This document shows, in pieces, positions 41,069-48,930 of a DNA stretch of 64,000 bases (within the stretch, counting starts at the first letter, position 1; every line of letters starts with the position of its first letter). This stretch comes from Burkholderiales bacterium (lineage in GTDB: Bacteria > Pseudomonadota > Gammaproteobacteria > Burkholderiales > Burkholderiaceae_F). The position numbers and the translations under genes are program-made. The notes beneath the pieces are model-generated. The model ran no database searches. It was not told where the DNA came from and worked only from the letters and a program-made list of their open reading frames with translations. The stretch spans positions 1 through 64,000 of the forward strand of contig JADJWR010000001.1 of the NCBI GenBank assembly GCA_016716275.1. Direction: 5' to 3'.

Positions 41069-42135
41069 GCGCGAAGTTCAGCGGCACGCGGCCGATGTCG
41101 CCGCAGCACGCCGTCGACGTCGGCCGGCTCGCGGCCTACCTGCGCGCGCAGGTCGACGGGTTTTCCGGCGCACTCGCCGTCTCGCAGTTCAAGGGCGGCC
41201 AGTCGAATCCAACCTTCCTGCTCGAGGCGGGCGGCCATAAGTACGTATTGCGCCGGAAACCCCCGGGGAAGCTGCTGCCCTCCGCGCACGCGATCGATCG
41301 CGAGTACCGGATCATCTCGGCACTCGCGAGGACCGACGTTCCGGTCGCCCGAACGCACGTGCTGTGCGAGGATGACTCCATCATCGGAACGGCGTTCTAC
41401 GTGATGGACTACGTCGAGGGGCGTATCTTCTGGGACCCCTCGCTGCCCGGTCTCGCGCCGGCGGAGCGGAGCGCGATCTACGCCGAGCTCAATCGCGTCA
41501 TCGCCGAGCTGCATCGCGTTGACTTCGCCGCCATCGGCCTTGCCGACTACGGCCGCGTAGGCAATTACCTCGCGCGCCAGATCGACCGCTGGACCCGCCA
41601 GTACCGCGCCTCCGAGACCGAGCGGATCGAGGCGATGGACAACCTGATCGCCTGGCTGCCGGCGAACGTCCCCGCCGGGGACGAAACGCGGATCGTGCAC
41701 GGCGACTATCGCCTCGACAACGTCATCTTCGACCCTGCGGCGCCACGCATCCTCGCCGTCCTCGACTGGGAGCTCTCCACGCTCGGGCATCCGCTCGCCG
41801 ACGCCGCCTACCACTGCATGACGTGGCGGATCCCGCCCGGACAGTTCAATGGCCTGGCGGGTCACGATCTCGCCGTGCTTGGCATCCCGGGCGAGGACGA
41901 ATACCTCGCGCTGTACCGCGCCCGCACCGGCGGTGCGCCCGTCGATGCAGCCGAGTGGGAGTACTGCATGGCGTTCAACATGTTCCGCCTCGCGGCGATC
42001 CTGCAGGGGGTCATGGCGCGCGCGCTGCAGGGCAATGCGTCGAGTGAAGAGGCACTCGCTGCCGGGAGGAGGGCAGGGCCCTTGGCCGAGCAAGCGTGGC
42101 GCCAAGTCGAGAAGATTGTCGCCGGAAGACACTGA
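41065..42135 (+). CDS. APH-like phosphotransferase (ACAD10/11-associated kinase family)
   Basis: 356-aa aminoglycoside-phosphotransferase fold: FKGGQSNPTFLLEAGGHKYV (nucleotide loop), then the catalytic HGDYRLDNVIFDP and LAVLDWELSTLGHPLADAAY. This branch is the one fused to or paired with acyl-CoA dehydrogenases (ACAD10/ACAD11), which phosphorylate 4-hydroxyacyl-CoA before elimination. The following gene is an ACAD11-like dehydrogenase, so the pair may process a 4-hydroxyacid-type intermediate. ATG overlaps the thiolase stop by four bases. Confidence 0.85.
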   Translation: MSAKFSGTRPMSPQHAVDVGRLAAYLRAQVDGFSGALAVSQFKGGQSNPTFLLEAGGHKYVLRRKPPGKLLPSAHAIDREYRIISALARTDVPVARTHVLCEDDSIIGTAFYVMDYVEGRIFWDPSLPGLAPAERSAIYAELNRVIAELHRVDFAAIGLADYGRVGNYLARQIDRWTRQYRASETERIEAMDNLIAWLPANVPAGDETRIVHGDYRLDNVIFDPAAPRILAVLDWELSTLGHPLADAAYHCMTWRIPPGQFNGLAGHDLAVLGIPGEDEYLALYRARTGGAPVDAAEWEYCMAFNMFRLAAILQGVMARALQGNASSEEALAAGRRAGPLAEQAWRQVEKIVAGRH

Positions 42136-42148
42136 AGCGAGGGCGAGC

Positions 42149-43369
42149 ATGGATTTCGCGTACCCGGAGAACGTGCGGGCGCTGCAGAAGCGTCTCGAGG
42201 CCTTCATGGATGAACACATCTACCCGAACGAGGCGGTCTTCGACGCCGAGGTCGAGGCCAATCGCCGCCGAGGCAACCCTTGGGTGTCGACGCGGATCCT
42301 CGAAGACCTGAAGGCGAAGGCGCGGGCCGCCGGGCTGTGGAACCTCTTCCTGCCGGAATCGCAACTCGGTGCCGGCCTCACCAACCTCGAGTACGCGCCG
42401 CTCGCCGAGATCATGGGCCGCTCGCACATTGCGCCCGAAGCGTTCAACTGCTCGGCACCCGACACCGGGAACATGGAGGTGTTGGTGCGCTACGGCAGCC
42501 CCGAGCAGCAGCGGCAATGGCTGGAGCCCCTGCTCGCGGGCACGATCCGGTCCGCCTTCGCGATGACCGAGCCGGGCGTGGCGTCTTCGGATGCGACCAA
42601 CATCGAGGCGAGGATCGTGCGCGACGGCGATGACTACGTGATCAATGCAAGCAAGTGGTGGTCATCGGGTACACCGGATCCACGCTGCAAGGTGCTCATC
42701 TTCATGGGCAAGACCGATCCGGGTCACCCAGACCGGCACAGGCAGCAAACGATGATCCTGGTGCCGATGGACGCCCCGGGACTCCGGCTGGTTCGGCCGC
42801 TCACCGTATTCGGCTATGACCACGCGCCACATGGCCACGGCGAAATCGAGCTTCGCGACGTGCGCGTGCCGGCGACTAACGTGCTGCTCGGCGAAGGCCG
42901 CGGCTTCGAGATCGCGCAAGGGCGCCTCGGGCCCGGCCGCATCCACCACTGCATGCGGCTGATCGGCCTCGCCGAGCGCGCGCTCGAGTTGATGTGCAAG
43001 CGCGCAATCGGGCGCGTCGCCTTCGGCCGCCCCCTGTCCGACCAGGGTGTCACGCGCGAGCGGATCGCCAATGCCAGGATCCTGATCGACCAGGCGCGGT
43101 TGCTCGTCCTCAGTGCCGCATACATGATGGACACCCTCGGCAACAAGGTCGCGAAGAAGGAGATCGCAATGATCAAGGTGGTCGCGCCGAACATGGCCTG
43201 CCAGGTGATCGACTGGGCGATTCAGGTCCACGGCGGCGGCGGCCTGGCCGACGATTTGCCGCTCGCACACGCGTATGCGCATGCGCGCTCGCTGCGCTTT
43301 GCCGACGGCCCCGACGAGGTGCACCGCAACCAGATTGCGCGCTACGAACTCGAGCGCCATCGGGCGTGA
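42149..43369 (+). CDS. ACAD11-like acyl-CoA dehydrogenase
   Basis: 406 aa. FAMTEPGVASSDATNIEARI is the FAD-binding TEP-x-x-(A/G)SSD element; INASKWWSSGTPDPRCKVLI and GPGRIHHCMRLIGLAERALE are typical; the C-terminal HARSLRFADGPDEVHRNQIA is the ACAD10/11 signature in place of Y-E-G-T. With the APH-like kinase before it this matches the two-domain eukaryotic ACAD11 arrangement as separate genes. In that pathway 4-hydroxyacyl-CoA is phosphorylated and converted to an enoyl-CoA. Start ATG at 42149 behind GAGGGCGAGC. Confidence 0.86.
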   Translation: MDFAYPENVRALQKRLEAFMDEHIYPNEAVFDAEVEANRRRGNPWVSTRILEDLKAKARAAGLWNLFLPESQLGAGLTNLEYAPLAEIMGRSHIAPEAFNCSAPDTGNMEVLVRYGSPEQQRQWLEPLLAGTIRSAFAMTEPGVASSDATNIEARIVRDGDDYVINASKWWSSGTPDPRCKVLIFMGKTDPGHPDRHRQQTMILVPMDAPGLRLVRPLTVFGYDHAPHGHGEIELRDVRVPATNVLLGEGRGFEIAQGRLGPGRIHHCMRLIGLAERALELMCKRAIGRVAFGRPLSDQGVTRERIANARILIDQARLLVLSAAYMMDTLGNKVAKKEIAMIKVVAPNMACQVIDWAIQVHGGGGLADDLPLAHAYAHARSLRFADGPDEVHRNQIARYELERHRA

Positions 43370-43377
43370 GCGCCTCC

Positions 43378-43644
43378 ATGCGTCGCATCATTCCCATCAA
43401 AGTGGCGGCGGCCGCCGGTGCGGCCGTCGCCGAGGAAGCCCGCACGCGCCTGGAGCGCTCGGGCTTCATGCCGATGATGACGCTCCGCGAACCTCGCCTC
43501 TCCGAGTTCGTGGGGAGGTACAAGGCGCTCGGCTACGACGTCGAGCTTTTGCCTTATGCGGACGACCACACCAAGGACGCTTCGGTCGAGGACTATGCGA
43601 CCCTTTACGTGCGCAAGGCGATGCGACCGCCTGGCCCGGGGTGA
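43378..43644 (+). CDS. Small hypothetical protein, 88 aa
   Basis: ATG at 43378, eight bases after the dehydrogenase. RTRLERSGFMPMMTLREPRL then SEFVGRYKALGYDVELLPYA, and EDYATLYVRKAM suggest a compact alpha/beta protein without signal or cysteine cluster. I do not recognise it. As last gene of the packed run it is probably translated with the dehydrogenase pair, and may be a small regulatory or binding partner. The 181 bases to the GYD gene hold nothing recognisable. Confidence 0.6.
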   Translation: MRRIIPIKVAAAAGAAVAEEARTRLERSGFMPMMTLREPRLSEFVGRYKALGYDVELLPYADDHTKDASVEDYATLYVRKAMRPPGPG

Positions 43645-43825
43645 GCAGGCGAGCGCACGATCAGGTTAGCGCCGGCGGCGGCGTATATCGCGAAGGAATC
43701 GCGGTTCGATACGCCTGGATCGAGTGCCATCGCGACGACCGCGCGACATCCGGGGTCAGTCGCTGTGCTCCGCCACCGCCTCGATTCGACGTACTTCCAA
43801 GGCTTCGACGACGACGAGAGCACGG

Positions 43826-44185
43826 CTAGGCTGGTCGGAGCGCCTGCGGCTCGGCCTGCCCTTCCCGGGTCCTGCTGGACTTCGCCACTTTGGCGATGAT
43901 CTCCTCCATCACCTCCGCCGGAAATGCCCGCAGCATCACCGTGTGCACGTTGCCGCGTTCGTCCACCGCAAGCCTGAGCCCCGTGACGGCCCTCTCGTCG
44001 GGCGCGTCGAGCACGGTGACGAGATCGAAGCCGCCGTCGTAACCGCCACGCGTCCAGTAGATTTCCTTGACCGTCACCCCGTGTTCCGCGGCCAATCCGC
44101 GGAACGCCCGCGCCCGCTCGCCGAATTCCTTGAGCTTGCTGAGCCCCTGCTCGGTCAGGGTCGCGAGAACGATATAGATACCCAT
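43826..44185 (-). CDS. GYD-domain protein
   Basis: 119 aa. IYIVLATLTEQGLSKLKEFG, the eponymous GGYDGGFDLVTVLDAPDE and the following beta strands define the GYD (dimeric alpha-beta barrel-like) family. AGGAGGTGATGCC gives a strong ribosome-binding site for ATG at 44185. Function of the family is unknown. It is downstream of the ferredoxin on the same strand, with 279 bases between in which I see no gene, so cotranscription is possible but not certain. Confidence 0.82.
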   Translation of the reverse strand: MGIYIVLATLTEQGLSKLKEFGERARAFRGLAAEHGVTVKEIYWTRGGYDGGFDLVTVLDAPDERAVTGLRLAVDERGNVHTVMLRAFPAEVMEEIIAKVAKSSRTREGQAEPQALRPA

Positions 44186-44464
44186 GGCATCACCTCCTCT
44201 TCAAGTAACCCGAAGAATGCTTCGGAAACCGCTTCCTGCGCTGCGGCGAACAGCGGTTGGCGTCGCGATCTCACGGAACGTCCGTGGACTCGCAACCTCC
44301 GCCTTCCGTATTTCCATCCATCGACCGAACAAGCGAGCGGCTGGCGCCGCGTGCTGCTCACCGCGATTTCATGGTCGGCGGTCTCCATGTCCGTTGATCG
44401 ACCCGAAGACATGCGACCCACTCGGCGAAGACCGCATCGAAATTCGCCGATCGGAACCATCGCG

Positions 44465-44716
44465 CTACTCCGCGCCGGTCAGCTGCAGGTACTTCTCCTG
44501 CAGTCGATTCTTGTCTTCCAGGTGGTCCGGATCGGGAATGATGCAATCCGCGGGGCATACCTGGACGCATTGCTGCCTCTCGAAATGCCCGACGCACTCC
44601 GTGCATTTGCCGGGGTCGATGATGTAGGCGTTCTCGGTCGGAGAGATCGCCTCGTTAGGGCATTCCAGTTCGCACAGGTTGCAGTTGACGCAATCGATCG
44701 TGATCAGCATTGCCAT
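44465..44716 (-). CDS. 2[4Fe-4S] ferredoxin, Allochromatium-type
   Basis: 83 aa. First cluster motif CVNCNLCELECP (C-x2-C-x2-C-x3-CP), second CTECVGHFERQQCVQVCPAD (C-x2-C-x8-C-x3-CP) with the extended loop of the Allochromatium vinosum type, followed by a C-terminal helix. Ferredoxins of this type have very low-potential clusters, and one serves as electron donor to benzoyl-CoA reductase in Thauera. Start ATG at 44716 behind GAGGAGGG. Its promoter carries site B, nearly identical to the MFS-promoter site, so I infer it is the electron donor to the ATPase/reductase complex at 29660-33899. Confidence 0.85.
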   Translation of the reverse strand: MAMLITIDCVNCNLCELECPNEAISPTENAYIIDPGKCTECVGHFERQQCVQVCPADCIIPDPDHLEDKNRLQEKYLQLTGAE

Positions 44717-44789
44717 TGCATCCCTCCTCGGTTCGGATGCGGCTCGCCGGCGAGTCCTCTGCCGGTACTCGTAGAGCCTGTTGACCTTG

Positions 44790-44805
44790 GGTGCCATTAG
44801 GCACC
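44790..44805. other. Small inverted repeat upstream of ferredoxin
   Basis: GGTGCC-ATTA-GGCACC, 74 bases before the ferredoxin start. Possible operator or mRNA hairpin in the 454-base divergent gap that otherwise holds site B and a C/G palindrome. Confidence 0.35.
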
Positions 44806-44844
44806 TCGGTTCTGCCGGTCGCGTTGACTAACGAAGACACTGGC

Positions 44845-44861
44845 TTGACATTTGATGACAG
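44845..44861 (-). promoter_or_regulatory. Candidate AraC-regulator site B (ferredoxin promoter)
   Basis: Minus strand CTGTCATCAAATGTCAA with GCCA after it and TTAGTCAA further downstream (44824-44831), closely matching site A over 40 bases. It lies 129 bases before the ferredoxin start. Confidence 0.55.
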
Positions 44862-45028
44862 CGTGAAAGTGAAGACTTGGCAAGGGACAGCAGTCAGTGC
44901 CCTCATAAGGCTGGCTTCAGCGTGCGCCAGTGCCTGAGACCGATCGAGTTCCTATGCCGCCATTGCCGAGGCGATCGAAGGTCTGCGCAAGGTGGAGTCC
45001 CGCGTGGCGCCGATCGGTGCGCGCCCCA

Positions 45029-45044
45029 CCCCTCGGCGATGGGG
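45029..45044. promoter_or_regulatory. C-run/G-run palindrome before TauD gene
   Basis: CCCC-TCGGCGAT-GGGG (C-run interrupted further left, G-run extends to 45047), 127 bases upstream of the TauD start. Centre length 8, as in the elements at 18552 and 60170. Confidence 0.4.
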
Positions 45045-45170
45045 GGGTTCGGCGGCGCCGCGCCCCGTAACGTGCGCACTGTGCAGACAGCAGCGCCCCG
45101 ATCGCGCCGCCGCGGACCGCGGAGGACCCGGGCGGCGGCGGACAGCAACACCACCCCAGGAGACAACGAG

Positions 45171-46094
45171 ATGACCCAAGTCGCCGAAATGAGCAGCCGC
45201 CCTGCGGCCCCGGCCGTCGTCAGCGCCGCGTCGCTTTCGACCTCGATCAAGGTCGAGCCGCTGACCTGCGCCATCGGCGCCGAGCTGTCGAACGTCAACC
45301 TCGGCGTCGCCGCGCGCGACGCCGACCAGATCGCCGAGATCCGCGCCCTGCTGCTGAAGCATCGGGTGCTGTTCTTCCGCGATCAGGACATCACCCGCGC
45401 CGAGCACGTGGCCTTCGCGCGCAACTTCGGCGAGCTGGAAGACCACCCGGTGGCCGGCAGCGATCCGGAGCACCCGGGCCTGGTGCGCATCTACAAGTCG
45501 CCCGAGCAGCCGAACGACCGTTACGAGAACTCGTGGCACACCGACGCCACCTGGCGCGAGAAGCCGCCGTTCGGCTGCGTGCTGCGCTGCGTGGAGTGCC
45601 CGCCGGTCGGCGGCGACACGATGTGGGCCAACATGGTGCTCGCCTACGAAAAGCTGCCCGAGCACGTCAAGGCGCAGATCGCCGGCCTGCGGGCGCGGCA
45701 CTCGATCGAGGCCAGCTTCGGTGCGGCGATGCCGATCGAAAAGCGCCTGGCCCTGAAGGCGCAGTTCCCCGACGCCGAGCACCCGGTCGTGCGCACGCAC
45801 CCCGAGACCGGCGAGAAGGTGCTGTTCGTCAACGCCTTCACGACGCACTTCACCAACTACCACACGCCGGAGTTCGTCCGCTACGGCCAGGACTACACGC
45901 ATGGCGGCTCCGATTTGCTGCGCTACCTGATCAGCCAGGCGTTCATCCCCGAGTACCAGGTGCGCTTCCGCTGGAAGCCCAATTCGATGGCCATGTGGGA
46001 CAACCGCTCGACCCAGCATTACGCGGTGATGGACTACCCGCCGTGCCACCGCAAGATGGAGCGCGCCGGGATCATCGGCGACAAGCCGTTCTGA
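45171..46094 (+). CDS. TauD/TfdA-family 2-oxoglutarate-dependent dioxygenase
   Basis: 307-aa non-haem Fe(II) oxygenase coupling 2-oxoglutarate decarboxylation to substrate hydroxylation. SWHTDATWREKPPFGCVLRC holds the HxD metal ligands H123 and D125; the distal His is in MWDNRSTQHYAVMDYPPCHR, whose R binds 2-oxoglutarate. RVLFFRDQDITRAEHVAFAR is the family N-terminal signature. Start chosen at ATG 45171 behind AGGAGACAACGAG. Needs O2, unlike the reductase complex of the left block. First gene of an operon continuing to the ligase at 51974. Substrate unknown (taurine, sulfonate, phenoxyacid or steroid-like acids are family options). Confidence 0.87.
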   Translation: MTQVAEMSSRPAAPAVVSAASLSTSIKVEPLTCAIGAELSNVNLGVAARDADQIAEIRALLLKHRVLFFRDQDITRAEHVAFARNFGELEDHPVAGSDPEHPGLVRIYKSPEQPNDRYENSWHTDATWREKPPFGCVLRCVECPPVGGDTMWANMVLAYEKLPEHVKAQIAGLRARHSIEASFGAAMPIEKRLALKAQFPDAEHPVVRTHPETGEKVLFVNAFTTHFTNYHTPEFVRYGQDYTHGGSDLLRYLISQAFIPEYQVRFRWKPNSMAMWDNRSTQHYAVMDYPPCHRKMERAGIIGDKPF

Positions 46095-46141
46095 GCGCTG
46101 CCCACCGGATTCCGACCAACTCGACTTTCCAAGGACTTGCC

Positions 46142-47197
46142 ATGAACTTCCTCGACGGTTCGCTGTTCCCCGAAAACCAGGACAAGCTGGTCATCACCGT
46201 GGCCCCCTACGGCCCGGAGTGGATGCCCTCCGACTTCCCGGAAGACATTCCGGTGACGATGGAGGAGCAGATCCAGAAGGCGGTCGACTGCTACAACGCT
46301 GGCGCCACCGTGCTGCACCTGCATGTGCGCGAGCTCGACGGCAAGGGCAGCAAGCGGCTGTCGAAGTTCAATGAACTGATCGACGGCATCCGCGCCCGGG
46401 TGCCCGACCTCATCATCCAGGTCGGCGGCTCGATCTCCTTCGCGCCGGAGTCCGAAGGCGAAGTCGCCAGGTGGCTGTCCGACGACACGCGCCACATGCT
46501 GGCGGAGCTGAAGCCCACGCCCGACCAGGTGACGATCGCCATCAACAGCAACCAGATGAACGTCGTCGAGCAGATGACCGAGGCCGACATCGCCGGCACC
46601 TCGCTTGCCGACCCGGCGAACTACCGCGCCTACCGCGAGATGACGATTCCCGCCGGCCCGGAGTGGGTCGAGGAGCACATCCGTCGCCTGTCGGCCAACG
46701 GCATCCAGACCCACTTCCAGCTTGCCAACATCACGCAGCTCGAAACCGTCGAGCGGATGATGCGCCGCGGCGTGTGCAACGTGCCGCTGATCCTGACCTG
46801 GGTGGCGATCGGCGGCGGCTTCGACGCGCCGAACATCTACAACCTGGCGAACTTCGTCCGCGCCTGCCCCGACAACGCGGTGCTGACGCTCGAGACGTCG
46901 ATGCTCAACGTGCTGCCGCTGAACATGATGGCGATCGCGATGGGCCTGCACGTGCGCTGCGGCATCGAGGACAACATCTGGACCCAGGACCGCAAGGCCA
47001 AGATGTCGAGCGTCAAGCAGATCGAGCAGCTGGTGCGCATCTCGCGCGAGTTCGGCCGCCCGGTCGCCAACGCGAAAGAGGCGCGCGAGATCTACAGGAT
47101 CGGCACCTTCTACAAGAGCGCCGACGAGACGCTGGCCGCCAACGGCTTCGCGCCCAATCGCAAGCCGAAGCAGCCGACGCTGCTGAAGGCGGCCTGA
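46142..47197 (+). CDS. Beta-keto-acid cleavage enzyme (BKACE/DUF849)
   Basis: 351-aa TIM-barrel zinc enzyme that condenses a beta-keto acid with acetyl-CoA and cleaves it to acetoacetate and a new CoA ester. VITVAPYGPEWMPSDFPEDI then TVLHLHVRELDGKGSKRLS contains the metal ligands H59 and H61; VQVGGSISFAPESEGEVARW-like strand and HVRCGIEDNIWTQ near the C-terminus complete the site. The GPEWMP and GGGFDAPN variations indicate a subgroup away from lysine-fermentation Kce. Lies 47 bases after the dioxygenase, so the pathway probably yields a beta-keto acid after oxygenation. Confidence 0.87.
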   Translation: MNFLDGSLFPENQDKLVITVAPYGPEWMPSDFPEDIPVTMEEQIQKAVDCYNAGATVLHLHVRELDGKGSKRLSKFNELIDGIRARVPDLIIQVGGSISFAPESEGEVARWLSDDTRHMLAELKPTPDQVTIAINSNQMNVVEQMTEADIAGTSLADPANYRAYREMTIPAGPEWVEEHIRRLSANGIQTHFQLANITQLETVERMMRRGVCNVPLILTWVAIGGGFDAPNIYNLANFVRACPDNAVLTLETSMLNVLPLNMMAIAMGLHVRCGIEDNIWTQDRKAKMSSVKQIEQLVRISREFGRPVANAKEAREIYRIGTFYKSADETLAANGFAPNRKPKQPTLLKAA

Positions 47198-47280
47198 GGC
47201 AACGCCGACTGCGCCGACGGCCGCGCGCAGCGCGCGCCCGCCGCGGCGCTCCGACGCCCGCCGTATCCGACACGGACCCC

Positions 47281-47871
47281 ATGAATCAACCGACCGTCCT
47301 CATCGTCCCCGGCCTGCGCGACCACGTCGAGGAGCACTGGCAGACCCTGCTCCAGGCCAGGCTGCGTGCCGCCGGCCGCCCGGTGGTGGCCGTGAGGCCG
47401 ATGGGGCGCGCCGATCTCGACTGCGAGGCGCGCGTCGACGCCATCGAGCGCGCCGCGTATGCGATCGACGGCCCGGTTGTGATCGTCGCCCACAGCGGCG
47501 GCGTGATCATGGTGGCGCACTGGGCGCAGCACTCGCGGCGGCCGGTCCGCGGCGCGCTGCTGGCGGTGCCGCCGGACTTCGAGACGCCGATGCCGGCGGG
47601 TTATCCGACGGTGGCTGAACTCGATGCCGCCGGCTGGCTGCCGGTGCCGCGCAGGCCGCTGCCGTTCCCGAGCATCGTCGCCGCCAGCCGCAACGATCCG
47701 CTGGCCCGCTTCGAGCGGGTCGAGGAACTGGCGCGCGCCTGGGGCGGACGGCTCGCGGACCTCGGCGAGGTCGGGCACCTGAACCCCGCCTCCGGCTACG
47801 GCGAGTGGCCGCAGGCAGACGACTTCATCCGCGAGCTGGCAGCACTGCCGGCCGCGGCCCGCGCGGCCTGA
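47281..47871 (+). CDS. RBBP9/YdeN-type alpha/beta hydrolase
   Basis: 196-aa serine hydrolase. VLIVPGLRDHVEEHWQTLLQ is the oxyanion-loop start; nucleophile Ser in VVIVAHSGGVIMVAHWAQ (HSG in place of the family's common HSLG), Asp in AASRNDPLARFERVEELA and His in GEVGHLNPASGYGEWPQ complete the triad. Likely cleaves an ester or thioester in the same pathway. It begins 83 bases after the BKACE gene; there is no strong ribosome-binding site immediately before ATG. Confidence 0.83.
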   Translation: MNQPTVLIVPGLRDHVEEHWQTLLQARLRAAGRPVVAVRPMGRADLDCEARVDAIERAAYAIDGPVVIVAHSGGVIMVAHWAQHSRRPVRGALLAVPPDFETPMPAGYPTVAELDAAGWLPVPRRPLPFPSIVAASRNDPLARFERVEELARAWGGRLADLGEVGHLNPASGYGEWPQADDFIRELAALPAAARAA

Positions 47872-47905
47872 GCGGCGCGCGGCAAGGAACACGGGAGACA
47901 CAGAG

Positions 47906-48898
47906 GTGGCAAGGGCGATTCGCTTCTACGAGACCGGCGGACCGGAGGTGCTGAAACTGGAGACGGTCGAGGTCGGCGAGCCCGGCGCCGGCCAGGCGCG
48001 GGTGCGGCACAGCTTCATCGCCGTCAACTTCATCGACGTCTACTTCCGCACCGGCCGCTATCCGCTGCCGCTGCCGAACGGACTGGGCTCGGACGCGGTC
48101 GGCGTCGTCGAAGCCGTCGGCCCCGGCGTCACCGACATCAAGCCGGGCGACCGCGTCGGCTACCTGCTCGGACCCCAGGGCGCTTACTCGGACGTGCGCG
48201 TGATGCCGGCCGAGGTGCTGATCCCGATCCCGGACGGCATCTCCGACCGCACCGCCTCGACCATCATCATGAAGGGCATGACGGCGCAGTACCTGTTCCG
48301 TCAGGTCTATCCGCTGAAGGGCGGCGAGACGATCCTGTATCACGCCGCGGCCGGCGGCGTCGGCCTGATCGCCTGCCAGTGGGCGCGGGCGATCGGCGTG
48401 ACCATGATCGGCACCGTCAGCACCGAGGAGAAGGCGGCGGTGGCGCGCGAGAACGGCTGCGCCCACACCATCGTCACCGGCGGCATGTCGCCGGAGGACA
48501 TGGCGCGCGAGATCCCGAAGCGCGTGCGCGAACTGACGGCTGGCCGCGGCGTGCCGGTGGTGTACGACTCGGTCGGCCGGGACACGATGATGGCCTCGCT
48601 CGACAGCCTGCAGGTTCGCGGCTCGTTCGTCTCCAACGGCACCACCTCGGGGCCGGTGGTCATCGACTCGACGCTGCTGGCGGTCAAGGGCTCGATCTGG
48701 ATGACGCGGCCGGCGATGGTGCACTACGCGACGCCGCGGGCGCACATGCTGGCGATGGCGAGCGAAGTCTTCGACATGGTGCTGGCCGGCAGGATCCATA
48801 GCGAGCCGAAGCAGACCTTTACCCTGGCCGACGCCGCCGAGGCCCATCGCGCGCTCGAGTCGCGCAAGACGGTCGGCGCGACCGTGCTGGTGCCCTGA
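47906..48898 (+). CDS. Zinc-less medium-chain reductase (quinone oxidoreductase type)
   Basis: 330-aa NADPH-dependent oxidoreductase. NFIDVYFRTGRYPLPLPNGL then GSDAVGVVEAVGPGVTDIKP and GETILYHAAAGGVGLIACQW (Rossmann AAxGGVG) identify the quinone-oxidoreductase branch; no structural or catalytic zinc ligands. GTG start with GGGAGACACAGAG before it. Probably reduces an alpha,beta-unsaturated ketone or similar intermediate; placed 34 bases after the hydrolase within the dioxygenase operon. Confidence 0.87.
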   Translation: MARAIRFYETGGPEVLKLETVEVGEPGAGQARVRHSFIAVNFIDVYFRTGRYPLPLPNGLGSDAVGVVEAVGPGVTDIKPGDRVGYLLGPQGAYSDVRVMPAEVLIPIPDGISDRTASTIIMKGMTAQYLFRQVYPLKGGETILYHAAAGGVGLIACQWARAIGVTMIGTVSTEEKAAVARENGCAHTIVTGGMSPEDMAREIPKRVRELTAGRGVPVVYDSVGRDTMMASLDSLQVRGSFVSNGTTSGPVVIDSTLLAVKGSIWMTRPAMVHYATPRAHMLAMASEVFDMVLAGRIHSEPKQTFTLADAAEAHRALESRKTVGATVLVP

Positions 48899-48930
48899 GC
48901 GGCCCGCACGGCTCCGGAACCCGGACGGCG

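Noticed and set aside
43645..43825. Minus-strand frame with AIYAAAGANLIVRS
   Set aside because: Looks protein-like for about 20 residues but has no start site or family match and lies between convergent genes.
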